From Corynebacterium falsenii (GTDB lineage: Bacteria; Actinomycetota; Actinomycetes; Mycobacteriales; Mycobacteriaceae), in NCBI GenBank assembly GCA_001054945.1, contig JVKJ01000004.1:124001-188000 (forward strand): 64,000 nt of DNA. Direction: 5' to 3'. Shown one piece after another: positions 44,978-54,500 of this stretch (positions are counted from its first letter, which is position 1; each line of letters starts with the position of its first letter). The notes below the pieces were generated by a model, which ran no database searches, was not told the DNA's origin, and saw only the letters and a program-made list of their open reading frames with translations. Position numbers and translations under genes: made by a program.

Positions 44978-45994
44978 TCAAATCAGGTCCGCCCACACCC
45001 CTCGATGGTCCGTGCCGTCGACCTTGACGGTCCCCGCATCCTCGCACGTCAGCGTGGTCAGAATGTGATCGAGGCGCAGTGTGGGCGCCGCGCTGGGCCA
45101 GGTTGGGGCCCCGGTCAGGCCGCCGCCGCAGTCGTGGAGTGCTCGACCGTCAACGCGGGTCCCTGCCAGAGCCCGGAACTGTGGATGCCACCAGGTGGCG
45201 TTGAAGTCACCGGCCATGATCAGCGGCGCCAGCTTATGTGGATCCCCGTCACCCGCGGGGCTCTCCAGGAATTGCTTCAGCCCGCGGAGCTCACGGTCCC
45301 AGCCGCCCACATCCCCGGCGACCGGAGCCAGGGTGTGCACGCCCACGATCCGCGCGCCAGCGACCGAAGCCTCGGGCATTTGGAATTCGGTGATCCCTTC
45401 GTGATCGCGGCCGCGGACGGGAGCCCTACTCAGGATTTGGACGCCACCCGCTCCCTCGCCAGGCTCAACCGGCCCCGCCCGGTGGTAACCGGAGTGTGCC
45501 TCAACATCGGCGACTTCCTCTGGAGTGGTCTCCGCCAAGATGACGGCATCGGGGTTCAGCTCGGAGATAGTCTGAGAGATCGCCCGCGCGTTATTCGTGG
45601 TCCAGAGGGTATTCAGGCTGAGGATGCGCACTGTGGCGTCTGGAACTGTGGCGTCCTTCCCTGGCGGACCGAACGGCGAGGGAATGCGCGGCGCCACGAG
45701 CGTGATCAGGGCGAGCGCGAGGCCCGTGGAGAGGAATGTGAGGAGCGGGCGCCGACGGCCACTCACGTGGGCCAGGAGCCCTACGAGGGCGGCGGGGAGT
45801 GCGCACGCGGCGAGCCAACTGAAAGCCTGCAGGGGTGGAATGCCCCGAACGGGGATGGGAAAAGCGGCGCTGACCAGCCATAGCGCGGAGGCTACGGCGA
45901 TGATGGCCAGCGCCGCTGGGCGACCCAACAATGCAACACGCCCGGTCCCTGCCGGGCGATCGGGACTGTCAGTCCTTGGTGATGCCGATGGCAT
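44978..45994 (-). CDS. Membrane-anchored endonuclease/exonuclease/phosphatase family protein
   Basis: 338 residues with three N-terminal membrane segments (about 26-47, 53-74 and 83-102), then an EEP domain on the outer face. Catalytic motifs: LSLNTLW, AETTPEE, GDFNATWWHPQF, LDHIL and TDHRG near the C-terminus. This architecture occurs in secreted actinobacterial phosphodiesterases of unknown substrate (nucleic acid, sphingomyelin or phosphoinositide). Its start lies 26 bases inside the DUF3151 gene. Confidence 0.85.
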   Translation of the reverse strand: MPSASPRTDSPDRPAGTGRVALLGRPAALAIIAVASALWLVSAAFPIPVRGIPPLQAFSWLAACALPAALVGLLAHVSGRRRPLLTFLSTGLALALITLVAPRIPSPFGPPGKDATVPDATVRILSLNTLWTTNNARAISQTISELNPDAVILAETTPEEVADVEAHSGYHRAGPVEPGEGAGGVQILSRAPVRGRDHEGITEFQMPEASVAGARIVGVHTLAPVAGDVGGWDRELRGLKQFLESPAGDGDPHKLAPLIMAGDFNATWWHPQFRALAGTRVDGRALHDCGGGLTGAPTWPSAAPTLRLDHILTTLTCEDAGTVKVDGTDHRGVWADLI

Positions 45995-46421
45995 CCGCGG
46001 CGGTGGGATCGCAGTCGTTCAGGAGGTTGAGGCAGCGGATGTACTCGTCGTCCTCACCGATGGCCTTGGCAGCGACGGCGAGGGAACCGATCGCGCGCAG
46101 CACACCCTTGTTTGGGGCGTGGTCCCACGGCACAGGGCCGGTGCCCTTCCACCCATTGCTGCGAAGCGCATCCAAACCGCGGTGGTAGCCGGTGCGAGCG
46201 CAGGCGTAGGCATTGACCGGCTCGTTGTTCTCCAGGTGGCGGACGGCAAGCGCGGCCCAGGCACCGGAGTCCTTGGGGTTAGCGGTGGCAATGCGACCCA
46301 GGGATTCCATGTCGGAGCCGGCATCATCGGCCGTGACGGCGGACTTCAATTCTTCGGGCAAGCGGACCTCGGGATGTTCTGCCCCGAAGAGGTCCCGGCC
46401 CGTGCGTAATTGCTCACTCAT
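45969..46421 (-). CDS. DUF3151 family protein
   Basis: 150 residues, soluble and helical, with the conserved DUF3151 core: RIATANPKDSGAWAALAVRHLE, then AYACARTGYHRGLDALR and WDHAPNKGVLRAIGSLAVAAKAIGEDDEYIRC. The helices look TPR-like. The family is actinobacterial, commonly sits beside fba, and has no known function. It follows fba by 75 bp across a hairpin. Confidence 0.85.
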   Translation of the reverse strand: MSEQLRTGRDLFGAEHPEVRLPEELKSAVTADDAGSDMESLGRIATANPKDSGAWAALAVRHLENNEPVNAYACARTGYHRGLDALRSNGWKGTGPVPWDHAPNKGVLRAIGSLAVAAKAIGEDDEYIRCLNLLNDCDPTAADAIGITKD

Positions 46422-46438
46422 AACTCAATGTTAACGCC

Positions 46439-46486
46439 GGATTTGCCGTGGCAGAAGGCTGTTCTGCAAATTGCACGGCGAAATCC
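46439..46486 (-). terminator. Long hairpin after fba
   Basis: The arms GGATTTGCCGTG (46439-46450) and CACGGC-G-AAATCC (46474-46486) pair with one bulged base. Inside them GCAGAA and TTCTGC form a second stem. It lies 10 bp after the fba stop and before DUF3151. No U-run follows, so it may be a partial terminator or a 3'-end stabiliser. Confidence 0.55.
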
Positions 46487-46496
46487 GTGGCGGGGT

Positions 46497-47531
46497 TTAC
46501 TTGGTGACGGACTTCCCGGCGGAGTGCAGATCCTGGCAGGCCTCGACCACGCGGGCGGCCATGGACTCCTCGGCCTTCTTCAGGTAGGAGCGAGGATCGT
46601 AGGTCTTCTTGTTGCCGACCTCGCCGTCGATCTTCAGCACGCCGTCGTAGTTGGAGAACATGTGCGCAGCAACCGGGCGGGTGAACGCGTACTGGGTATC
46701 CGTGTCCACGTTCATCTTGATCACGCCGTAGCGCAGAGCTTCCTCGATCTTCTCCTTCTCGGAACCGGATCCGCCGTGGAAGACGAAGTCGAAGGGCTGG
46801 GAGCCTTCGGACAGGCCGAGCTTCTTGGACGCCACCTTTTGGCCCATGTCCAGGATCTCCGGGCGCAGCTTCACATTGCCCGGCTTGTACACTCCGTGGA
46901 CGTTGCCGAAGGTTGCGGCCAGCAGGTAGCGGCCGTTTTCGCCGGTTCCCAGTGCGTCGAGGGTCTTCTCGAAGTCCTCTTCGGTGGTGTAGAGGTTGGC
47001 GCCTGCCTTTGCCTGCACGCCGTCTTCCTCGCCGCCGACCACGCCGATTTCCACTTCCAGGATGATGTTGGCTGCCTTGGTATCTGCCAGCAGGCCCTTG
47101 GCGATCTCCAGGTTCTCATCGATCGGAATCGCGGAGCCGTCCCACATGTGGGACTGGAACAGCGGGTTCTCGCCGGCTTCCACCAGTTTGCGGGAGGTCT
47201 CCATCAGCGGGCGAACGAACCCGTCGAGCTTTTCTTTCTGGCAGTGATCCGTGTGCAAGGCCACGTTCACGCCGTAATACTTGGCTGCCTCATGCGCGAA
47301 AGATGCCAGCGCAGTGGCGCCAGAAACCATGTTCTTGACGTTCAGGCCGGAACCGAACTCGGACCCGCCAGTGGAAAACTGAATGATGCCATCGGATTCC
47401 GCATCCGCGAAGCCCTTCAGAGCTGCATTGATCGTCTCGGACGAGGTGCAGTTGATGGCGGGGAAAGCGTAGCCGCCCTCCTTCGCCTTATCGAGCATGT
47501 CCTGGTATGCGGCGGGGGTTGCGATTGGCAC
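46497..47531 (-). CDS. fba: Class II fructose-bisphosphate aldolase
   Basis: 344 residues from GTG 47531, preceded by AGGAGG with five bases of spacing; the long upstream extension of the frame is not coding. The sequence begins MPIATPAAYQDMLDKAK and shows class II features: FPAINCTSSETINAAL, the zinc-binding HTDHCQ, a second metal-site region with GGEEDGV, and GNVHGVYKPG. It splits fructose 1,6-bisphosphate in glycolysis. The 344-residue length equals the C. glutamicum enzyme as I recall it. Confidence 0.96.
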   Translation of the reverse strand: MPIATPAAYQDMLDKAKEGGYAFPAINCTSSETINAALKGFADAESDGIIQFSTGGSEFGSGLNVKNMVSGATALASFAHEAAKYYGVNVALHTDHCQKEKLDGFVRPLMETSRKLVEAGENPLFQSHMWDGSAIPIDENLEIAKGLLADTKAANIILEVEIGVVGGEEDGVQAKAGANLYTTEEDFEKTLDALGTGENGRYLLAATFGNVHGVYKPGNVKLRPEILDMGQKVASKKLGLSEGSQPFDFVFHGGSGSEKEKIEEALRYGVIKMNVDTDTQYAFTRPVAAHMFSNYDGVLKIDGEVGNKKTYDPRSYLKKAEESMAARVVEACQDLHSAGKSVTK

Positions 47532-47742
47532 GAAAGCCTCCTGGTTGTATCGGTGACGGGCCACGCGGCAGGCGTGCCCCGTTTCGCGTTCCCCCTGATT
47601 ATGCCTTCCACAGCGAAAAGATGGTGGGATTTCTCCCCTGGTTTCGGGGGCTTGCTGGGAATTATTCCGCAATTCTTGAGCTGCTCTTAGGAACTGCCAC
47701 CCCGGCGCCGTTCCCTCCCACCTACACCTTCGGCAACGGGGA

Positions 47743-48921
47743 CTATTTGCCGTGAGAGGAATGTGTCCGAGGCTCGGCGAGCCGCGCTGCGGCCTCCATG
47801 AGCATCCACCCGGACAGTTGCACGGAAAGATCCCGCTCCGCGATGTCTGAACTGCTGACGGCTCCGGCAATGGTGGCGCCAACCAGGCCGCCGGACTGCG
47901 GCAAGATCGCATCGGCGGTCCAGTCGCTGGAGAAGACGGGCAGGCCGTCAACCTCCAAGCGGTGGCGCCACACGCTGTCGGCGGTGTTCATGACCATGCG
48001 ACGGGCCTGGCGCTTCGTCTCCGCAGAGGTGGCACCAACATCCGGCAGTTCCTTAGCCACCAGGGCCAGGTAACGAATCAGGATTCCATTGAACAAGCCG
48101 CCATCGCCTCCGCGGGTGTTCCAGGCAAGCACCCCGTCCCGGTTGCATCCGTGGGTTTCCACGGCATCAACGAGGCCTGCCACGCGGGTGATGTTCTGCA
48201 TCCCTACCTCGGAGACTTCGCCGGGCTGTACGCCCGCCTCGGCGCGCTGAGCAATGGCGAGCTCGGTGCAGGCCCCCAGCATCACGCCTTGGCAATAGCT
48301 GTAGAGCGCGGTGGCGGGCTCAGGTCCGTGCATCCTCATGCGCAGGCCATCCATGACCAGGCCATGTTCATTGATCAGGGTGTCAAAGACCCACTCGATG
48401 AGTGTTTCCGCCAGTTCCAACCGCCCGGTACGTGCGGCCATGATGGCCGCAGGACCGTTCGTGGGGACGTTATAGAAGGTCTCGTTGGTGCGCCACGGCA
48501 GCACGCCGGTGAGGGAATCCACCCCTTCCACGATGTTGGTCTCCAGCTCGGCAAGCCCCTTGATGGTGCCGACCTTATCCAGCTTCTCAGCTCGACCGAG
48601 TGCCAGGGCGAGCCAGGCCTTGTCGTCGAAGTACTTGTTCTTCGTCAGCGCCCGGAGGTTGCGGACCTTCATGCCATTGATGGTTCGCCGCAGGTTCCGG
48701 ATGCGGGTATTGGATTCGCGGCGCAGGGCGGCGTCCACCTGGCAATCGATGTAGTGAGCCTGCCACCAGTAGTGCCAGCGGATGAAGAACTTGTCGCGCG
48801 ACGTTGGGGGCCAGGCGATCACGCCGAGGTTGGTGAGCGGCAGGCCCCAGACCCGGCTGGCGTGCCGTTCGGTAATGGCTTGCTCAGCCAGCTCTGCGCG
48901 GTGCTCCCAGACTTCAATCAC
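47743..48921 (-). CDS. Glycoside hydrolase family 76-like protein
   Basis: 392 residues from GTG 48921, no signal peptide. The catalytic Asp pair of GH76 (alpha-1,6-mannanase fold, six-hairpin barrel) is in KNKYFDDKAWLALAL, near residues 95-110. GVLPWRTNETFYNVPTNGPAAIM and YSYCQGVMLGACTELA follow the family pattern. GH76 enzymes cut alpha-1,6-mannans; a cytoplasmic protein in a mycolate actinomycete might instead act on lipoglycan precursors. The assignment is by motif and length. Confidence 0.75.
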   Translation of the reverse strand: MIEVWEHRAELAEQAITERHASRVWGLPLTNLGVIAWPPTSRDKFFIRWHYWWQAHYIDCQVDAALRRESNTRIRNLRRTINGMKVRNLRALTKNKYFDDKAWLALALGRAEKLDKVGTIKGLAELETNIVEGVDSLTGVLPWRTNETFYNVPTNGPAAIMAARTGRLELAETLIEWVFDTLINEHGLVMDGLRMRMHGPEPATALYSYCQGVMLGACTELAIAQRAEAGVQPGEVSEVGMQNITRVAGLVDAVETHGCNRDGVLAWNTRGGDGGLFNGILIRYLALVAKELPDVGATSAETKRQARRMVMNTADSVWRHRLEVDGLPVFSSDWTADAILPQSGGLVGATIAGAVSSSDIAERDLSVQLSGWMLMEAAARLAEPRTHSSHGK

Positions 48922-48949
48922 AGGTCAATCTTGCACGTTAAGCCCAAGT

Positions 48950-48969
48950 TGCGCCACGTTTTTGGCGCA
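48950..48969 (-). repeat. Short inverted repeat after the SpoU methyltransferase gene
   Basis: TGCGCC (48950-48955) and GGCGCA (48964-48969) around an 8-base loop that includes five T. It lies between the methyltransferase stop and the GH76-like start; it could be a weak terminator or an operator. Confidence 0.35.
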
Positions 48970-49032
48970 GACACTCGCGACGTTTTCCAGAATTTGCGAC
49001 CACCGCTACGCACCCCACGCTTTCCGCCACGA

Positions 49033-49695
49033 TCACCACGCGTCGCCAAGATCAGCATGCTGCCGGATCCACGCGTGCATCGTGATCCCCGCAGCCACGC
49101 CAGCGTTGATCGATCGGGTCGACCCGAACTGGGCGATGGACACGGTCTTCACGGCACCGTCCATCGCCTCTTGGGTCACGCCCGGCCCCTCCTGCCCGAA
49201 CAGCAACAGGCACCGCTCCGGCAGCTCCGCGGTCTCCAGCGGCACCGAGCCCGGAGTGTTATCCACCGCCACGACCTGCAGGTCATGCTCTCGTGCGTAC
49301 TCCAGCACCCCCGCCACGTCAGCGTGGTGCAGCAGGTGCTGGTAGCGGTCCGTCACCATCGCTCCGCGCCGGTTCCAGCGCCGCCGCCCCACGATGTGCA
49401 CCGTGTCCACGGCGAAGGCGTTCGCGGTGCGCACCACGGTGCCGATGTTGGAATCGTTCTCGAAATTCTCAATCGCCACATGCAGCGCGTGCCGCCGGGT
49501 ATCAATATCAGCAATGATGGCGGACTGCTTCCAGTAGCGGTACGCATCGACCACGTTGCGGGTATCCCCGTGGTCCAGCAGCTCCGGGTCGAAGTGCTCC
49601 GCCGTGGGCCGAGGTTGCCCTGGATGCTCCTGCTCCCATGGCCCCACGCCGCGCGGGTGCTGGAACCATTCTGTCGGGCCGGGTTTGTCGGTCAT
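49033..49695 (-). CDS. TrmH/SpoU-family RNA methyltransferase
   Basis: 220 residues from ATG 49695; upstream Met codons in the frame fall inside the preceding gene. The SPOUT domain shows motif 1 (ENFENDSNIGTVVRTANAF, with conserved Asn and Arg), motif 2 (LLLFGQEGPGVTQEAMD) and motif 3 (VSIAQFGSTRSINAGVAAGITM), which form the knotted SAM site. It methylates a ribose 2'-OH of rRNA or tRNA; the target is not deducible. The N-terminal ~45 residues are a Pro-rich extension. It starts five bases after the upstream YhhN gene stop. Confidence 0.9.
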   Translation of the reverse strand: MTDKPGPTEWFQHPRGVGPWEQEHPGQPRPTAEHFDPELLDHGDTRNVVDAYRYWKQSAIIADIDTRRHALHVAIENFENDSNIGTVVRTANAFAVDTVHIVGRRRWNRRGAMVTDRYQHLLHHADVAGVLEYAREHDLQVVAVDNTPGSVPLETAELPERCLLLFGQEGPGVTQEAMDGAVKTVSIAQFGSTRSINAGVAAGITMHAWIRQHADLGDAW

Positions 49696-49699
49696 GCCG

Positions 49700-50545
49700 T
49701 TACTTTCGCAGGCCATCGACCAGCAGCATTTGCGCGATGATGTAGGTCGCCATGACCGCACCATCCAGGGCACCGTCGATCACCTTGGCCACGGCGGGCG
49801 CGCTGGGTGCCAGCGCGTTGCGCAGTAAGGTGAGCCGGGTCAGGATCAGCCCATCGCTGATGACAAACAGATTCCCGCCGTGACTGATGTGCGGGCGCTC
49901 GGCGTCACCCATCGCCGAGGTCGTCGCCAAGATCGTCCCGTACCCCAGCGCCGCAGGGAGCGCCTTCGGGACTCGGGCCGCGGTGAGTGCCGCGCCGCCA
50001 GCGACCGCTGCCGCCCGGATTCTGGACGCCACCGCGTCAGCTCTCGCCCCGCGCGTCCGAAGCAGGTGGATGTACGCCGCGTGGTTCAGCGCGAACGCGG
50101 CCGCGCCCTGATTCAGGTTCTTGGCCCGCACCTGCGGATCAGCGCTGCGGGAGTCCTCATTCATCAGTTTGAGGTCGCCCAGCCATCCGGCGATCAGCCC
50201 GGCAGCCAGAACCAGGTTGTCGGCTTCTGCCGTCCGCGTGCCAGGGCGGATCGTTCGGCCGCCTAGCACCTTCTTCCAGGCGGGCCCGCGGGGCTTAAGG
50301 CGGCGCTGGCGAGCGACGGTGGCGTCTGGAAAGAGAACATCAGCCACCAGCAACGGCATCAATACCGGCTTGGTCAGCTTCGTGAGCGCGGTGGAGCGGG
50401 TCGTGGCAGCGACGACCAAGGCGGCACCGGCGGCGAGGTATACGATGCGGGCGGGGTGGGTGCGGGTGACGGATTCCTCGAAGGCATCCATGCCCTGATT
50501 GGTGCGGGTGAGGAAGGTGTCGATCAGAGTATTGCGGCGGGTCAA
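49700..50545 (-). CDS. YhhN/TMEM86-family (lysoplasmalogenase-like) membrane protein
   Basis: 281 residues from TTG 50545, with AAGGAG seven bases upstream; no ATG or GTG fits better. There are about seven hydrophobic segments. Family signatures LTKPVLMPLLVADV (TM2) and GGNLFVISDGLI (late helix) match YhhN proteins, some of which hydrolyse the vinyl-ether bond of lysoplasmalogens. A ~40-residue polar insertion after TM2 is specific to this protein. It starts 10 bp after the pyrE stop. Confidence 0.75.
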   Translation of the reverse strand: MTRRNTLIDTFLTRTNQGMDAFEESVTRTHPARIVYLAAGAALVVAATTRSTALTKLTKPVLMPLLVADVLFPDATVARQRRLKPRGPAWKKVLGGRTIRPGTRTAEADNLVLAAGLIAGWLGDLKLMNEDSRSADPQVRAKNLNQGAAAFALNHAAYIHLLRTRGARADAVASRIRAAAVAGGAALTAARVPKALPAALGYGTILATTSAMGDAERPHISHGGNLFVISDGLILTRLTLLRNALAPSAPAVAKVIDGALDGAVMATYIIAQMLLVDGLRK

Positions 50546-50555
50546 CGTGAGCTCC

Positions 50556-51116
50556 TTAGGCGAGGTCGAGGTCCGCGAGGCCGAGCAGGCTGCGGTACTC
50601 CAACCCCTCGGCTTCGATGACGTCCTTGGCTCCCGTCGCGCGGTCGACGACGGTGGCCACGCCCACGACGTTCGCGCCAGCCTCGCGGGCGGCGGCGACG
50701 GCGGTCAGCGGGGAGTTACCGGTGGTGGTCGTATCCTCGACGATGAGGACGTTCTTGCCCTCGATGTCCGGGCCCTCGATGCGGCGCTGCATGCCGTGCT
50801 TCTTGGCCTCCTTGCGAACCACGAAGGCATCGATGCCGTCACCGGCGTGCATGATCGCGGTGGCGACGGGGTCTGCGCCCAGGGTCAGCCCGCCGACATT
50901 GGTGTACTCCCAATCGGCGGTGAGTTCACGCAGCAACTGGCCAATCAGGGGGCTGGCCTCCCGGTGCAGGGTAGCCCGGCGCAGGTCAACGTAGTAATCG
51001 GCCTCCTTGCCGCTGGAGAGGGTGACCTTGCCGTGCACGACGGCGAGCTGCTTGACCAGCTCGGCGAGGCGCTGCTTTGAGGTCTTGTCTACTTCGTGCG
51101 TAGAAGGCGAAGTCAT
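50556..51116 (-). CDS. pyrE: Orotate phosphoribosyltransferase
   Basis: 186 residues. The PRPP-binding motif VLIVEDTTTTGNS is at 123-135, and VRKEAKKHG, the mobile-loop region with conserved Lys residues, precedes it. It converts orotate and PRPP to OMP in pyrimidine synthesis. It is the first gene of a minus-strand run (pyrE, YhhN, SpoU methyltransferase) and borders the CRISPR locus, which begins upstream on the other strand. Confidence 0.95.
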   Translation of the reverse strand: MTSPSTHEVDKTSKQRLAELVKQLAVVHGKVTLSSGKEADYYVDLRRATLHREASPLIGQLLRELTADWEYTNVGGLTLGADPVATAIMHAGDGIDAFVVRKEAKKHGMQRRIEGPDIEGKNVLIVEDTTTTGNSPLTAVAAAREAGANVVGVATVVDRATGAKDVIEAEGLEYRSLLGLADLDLA

Positions 51117-51437
51117 GAGGTGAATACTTCCTTGTTTTGAGGGGGGGGAGCTCTACGGCAAATGATTCGGATCTCTTAAAGGATCTTAAAAGAGAGGCCT
51201 TGCCATAGCCTGAGCCACCCTTGGTTGGTTTGCTACACGGGCGAATCCTTGGCCGCGAATACGGTTTCAGAGTCTAACGAAGCAGGAGAAAACTCCGATT
51301 GTTTGCAGCCATTAAGAACTTAGGACCCCAACAATGTGGTTTGACCACCGTTTTAAGGAAAGAGTGCTTATACTCCTCTAACAACCCCATGACCACGACG
51401 AAAACATCGACCCACGAAGCGAAATACCCCCCACCTA
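51117..51437. other. Intergenic region between pyrE and the tracrRNA promoter
   Basis: 321 bp with no gene recognised. It contains a run of eight G (51141-51148) and an imperfect inverted repeat TCTCTTAA (51172-51179) / TTAAAAGAGA (51186-51195) with a direct repeat GGATCT inside. It becomes AT-richer toward the CRISPR side, so the boundary of foreign DNA may lie here. Confidence 0.5.
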
Positions 51438-51466
51438 TTGACTCCGAGCAATCCGTTCGCTACAGT
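51438..51466 (+). promoter_or_regulatory. tracrRNA promoter
   Basis: TTGACT (51438-51443) and TACAGT (51461-51466) are separated by exactly 17 bp. A start seven bases on falls at 51473, immediately before the anti-repeat, as expected for a tracrRNA promoter. It is also the nearest convincing promoter upstream of cas9. Confidence 0.8.
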
Positions 51467-51472
51467 CTCTTA

Positions 51473-51560
51473 CTGAGAACAGATCCTCAGTAAGTGTCGC
51501 CATGTTAGCGACATTGATTGCTCCATCGGGTACTCGCTTCAGCGGGTGCCCGATTTTTCT
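51473..51560 (+). ncRNA. tracrRNA of the type II-C CRISPR system
   Basis: The anti-repeat GAGAACAGATCCTCAGT (51475-51491) pairs over 17 continuous positions, two of them G-U, with the 5' part of the minus-strand repeat (GCTGGGGATCTGTTCTC), with no bulge. Next comes a small stem TGTCGC (51495-51500) / GCGACA (51508-51513), a linker TTGATTGCTCC, and a terminator hairpin. This order and much of the linker resemble the C. diphtheriae Cas9 guide scaffold. The RNA is needed for crRNA processing and Cas9 loading. It overlaps the upstream extension of the cas9 frame, which is therefore non-coding. Confidence 0.92.
51525..51558 (+). terminator. tracrRNA terminator
   Basis: ATCGGGTAC (51525-51533) pairs with GTGCCCGAT (51546-51554) over nine positions, and a small CGCT/AGCG stem sits in the loop. 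TTTTT runs 51554-51558. Only about 24 bases separate it from the cas9 start, so cas9 expression from this side needs read-through. Confidence 0.85.
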
Positions 51561-51582
51561 TGCTATCCAAGAGGAGCTTTAC

Positions 51583-54500
51583 GTGCCTACTCACTCACTC
51601 AAGCGCTATCGCGTTGGATTCGATGTCGGATCCCGTTCACTAGGAATTGCAGCCATCGAGATTGATGAAAATGGGATGCCGGCCAACATTCTCAACGCCA
51701 TGTCCTTCCTTCATGATGCGGGATTGGATCCTGATTCAAACAAAACGGCATTGACCAGGAAAAATGTCTCAGGTGTAGCGCGACGAACGCGCCGTATGTA
51801 TCGAGCTCGCAAGAAGCGGCTGGAGGCATTGGACCGGTTCCTATCCAGCCATGACTACCCCTTGGAAGACTTAGCCAACACTGAAGATATGGAATGTTGG
51901 CAAGCTCGCGCCTCATTGACCTCAGCAAAGCTCACGGACGAGACCGAATTTAAGCGCGCTTTTTCACTGGCACTGCGTCACATCGCACGCCACCGTGGTT
52001 GGCGAAACCCTTACTCCACGACTCGGTCGATGCACTCTCAACAACTTGAGCCTTCCCCATCACTTCTAAAGATCCGCGAAGAGTTCGCGCTCCTTTGCTC
52101 GACTCCCCTAAAGGCGGACGCAACGTTGGCTGAAATGGTCTGCCAGCTTCCGGATGCCCGTGTGAAACTACGGGGAGAAGGAGGGCTTTTCTCCGAGCGG
52201 CTTCATCAGAAGGACTTAGCACTTGAGCTTCACAAGGTAGCCAGAGGCCAAGGCTTGGAACCTGCTTTCATCTGTAAAGCAATCGATAAAGTATTCGATG
52301 CGAAGTCGCCCAAGGGATCAGCATCGGATCGAGTTGGAAAAGATGATCTTGACCGCAGCCAGCCCCGAGCATGGCGCGCTGCTCGAGAGTTCCAGGAATA
52401 CCGGATTATAGCTCTGCTTGCAAATGTGCGCGTTCGAGAAAAGGAAGATGGTTCTAAAGGCATCCTTCGACCACTAACGCTGGCTGAACGCCAAAAAGTC
52501 TTCGAATTCCTCAACACCTTCACTGAAAAAATCCCACCCACCTGGGGAGAAGTAGCAAGCCTCTTAAACATTGACCGAGGAGACTTAAAAGGAACTGCGA
52601 CCAGCACCGATGATGGTGAACGAGTCTCCAGCGCCCCGCCGGTAAATGACACCGAACGCACAATGGCGAACTCAAAGATCAAGGAGATCCGCAACTACTG
52701 GAAAGATGCTAATCAAGCATCTAAAGATGCGCTGATCCGCGAATTCTCCAATGTGGAACTCCCCGAGGATGATTCTCCTGAGGCAATTGCCGCATCTACG
52801 CTCCTCCGAAACCTTCCTGAGGGGTCGCTTGAGAACCTGGAATCCATTCGACTGTCCGATGGCCGATCTGCGTACTCTCTCAAGACCTTGCGCAAGCTAA
52901 CGGATTACATGCTCAATAATGAAGCAGACCTTACCGATGCGCGCATGGCAATTTTCAACGTCGACAAAGACTGGAAGCCAGCTGCAGCACCAATCGGAGA
53001 ACCGACTGGGAATCCTGCGGTCGACCGAGTGCTAAAACAGGTCAATCGGTGGCTGAACATGGCAGAGAGCCGTTGGGGTCTACCAGAATCTATCAATATC
53101 GAAACACTTCGAGATGGATTCAAGAGCGAGCGCTTGGCTCGAGAAATTGAACGCGATCAAAATCAGCGAGCAAAGAAGAACCTCACCGTTGTGGACGCAA
53201 TGAGGACCAAACTGAACATCGAGGGGCGCCCACGTCGGTCAGAAGCCTTACGCTTCCAGTCCATCCAAAGGCAAAATGGTCAATGTGCCTATTGTGGCAG
53301 TCCAATTGATTTCAAGACTGCGGAACTGGACCACATTGTCCCTCGAGCTGGGGTGGGTTCCACAAACGCGCGATACAACCTGCTAGCAACGTGTGGTCGA
53401 TGCAATCGCGCAAAAGGCAAATTGCCGTTTGCGGTCTGGGCGAAAAAGACAGAGATTCTGAATGTTTCCCTTGAAGGCGCTCTTCAACGGGTGCAGCAGT
53501 GGACCACAGATCCGGGCCTCAACGCGTCCAATATGAAACGATTCCAACAAGAGGTTATCTTCCGGCTCAAACGAGTCTCCGAGGATGAGGAAATCGATGC
53601 TCGCAGCAAAGAAGCTGTGTCCTGGATGGCAGTTGAACTTCAGCACCGCTTGCTTGGTTACTACGGCAGGTCCAAAGAGCGCGGCTCCTCACCGGTGAAG
53701 ATCCACGTCTTCCGTGGAGAAGTAACCGCGAGCGCCCGTCGCGCAGCAGGAATCGAGAAGTCATTCCGCATGATCGGCGGTAAAGCAGGAAAGAACCGGT
53801 TGGACCGGCGACATCACGCTATCGATGCTGCGGTCATCGCGATGATGCAGGGGACGGTCGCTCAAGTGTTGACCGAGCGAAACTCACTTCGATCCCAACA
53901 ACACTATTCTGGAAAACCGGACGCAGAATTCGGAGCTTGGAGTGAGTACACCGGTCGAAGGGTTCAAGACCAAGTCGTCTACCGCTCTTGGGTTCAAAAA
54001 ATGAAAGCCCTCGTCCCACTGCTGCAACAGGCAATAGATTCAGACCATATACCCGTCGTGGAGAACATCCGCTTGAAGTTGGGAAATGGATTAGCTCACG
54101 AGGAAACGGTGCATCCGTTGACACGAGTCAAACTAGGTGACCCGATTGCCCCTGACGCGGTGGATCGCGCCTCGACCCCTGCACTGTGGACAGCGCTAAC
54201 ACGCGAGCCTGACTTCGATTGGAAAGAAGGACTTCAAGAAAATCCCAATCGGAAGATTCAGGTGAATGGCACTCAATACACCGCAACCGATGAAATTGAG
54301 CTTTTTGGCGTAAAGGCTGGCGCTATAAAGGTGAGAAACGGCTACTCAGAGTTGGGCAGTGCTTTCCACCACGCACGACTCTACAAAATCCGAGGTAGTA
54401 AAAAGGTTTCTTACGCCATGATGAGGGTCTATACGGTGGATCTACTACGGTACCGCCACCAGGACCTGTTTACCTGTGAACTCGACCCAAACACAATGTC

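Noticed and set aside
51172-51195. Hairpin in the pyrE-tracrRNA gap as a terminator
   Set aside because: Imperfect stem, no T-run, and no transcript known to end there.
51502-51582. N-terminal extension of Cas9 from ATG 51502
   Set aside because: It would translate the tracrRNA and its terminator, has no ribosome site and no family similarity; GTG 51583 has GAGGAG at the right distance.
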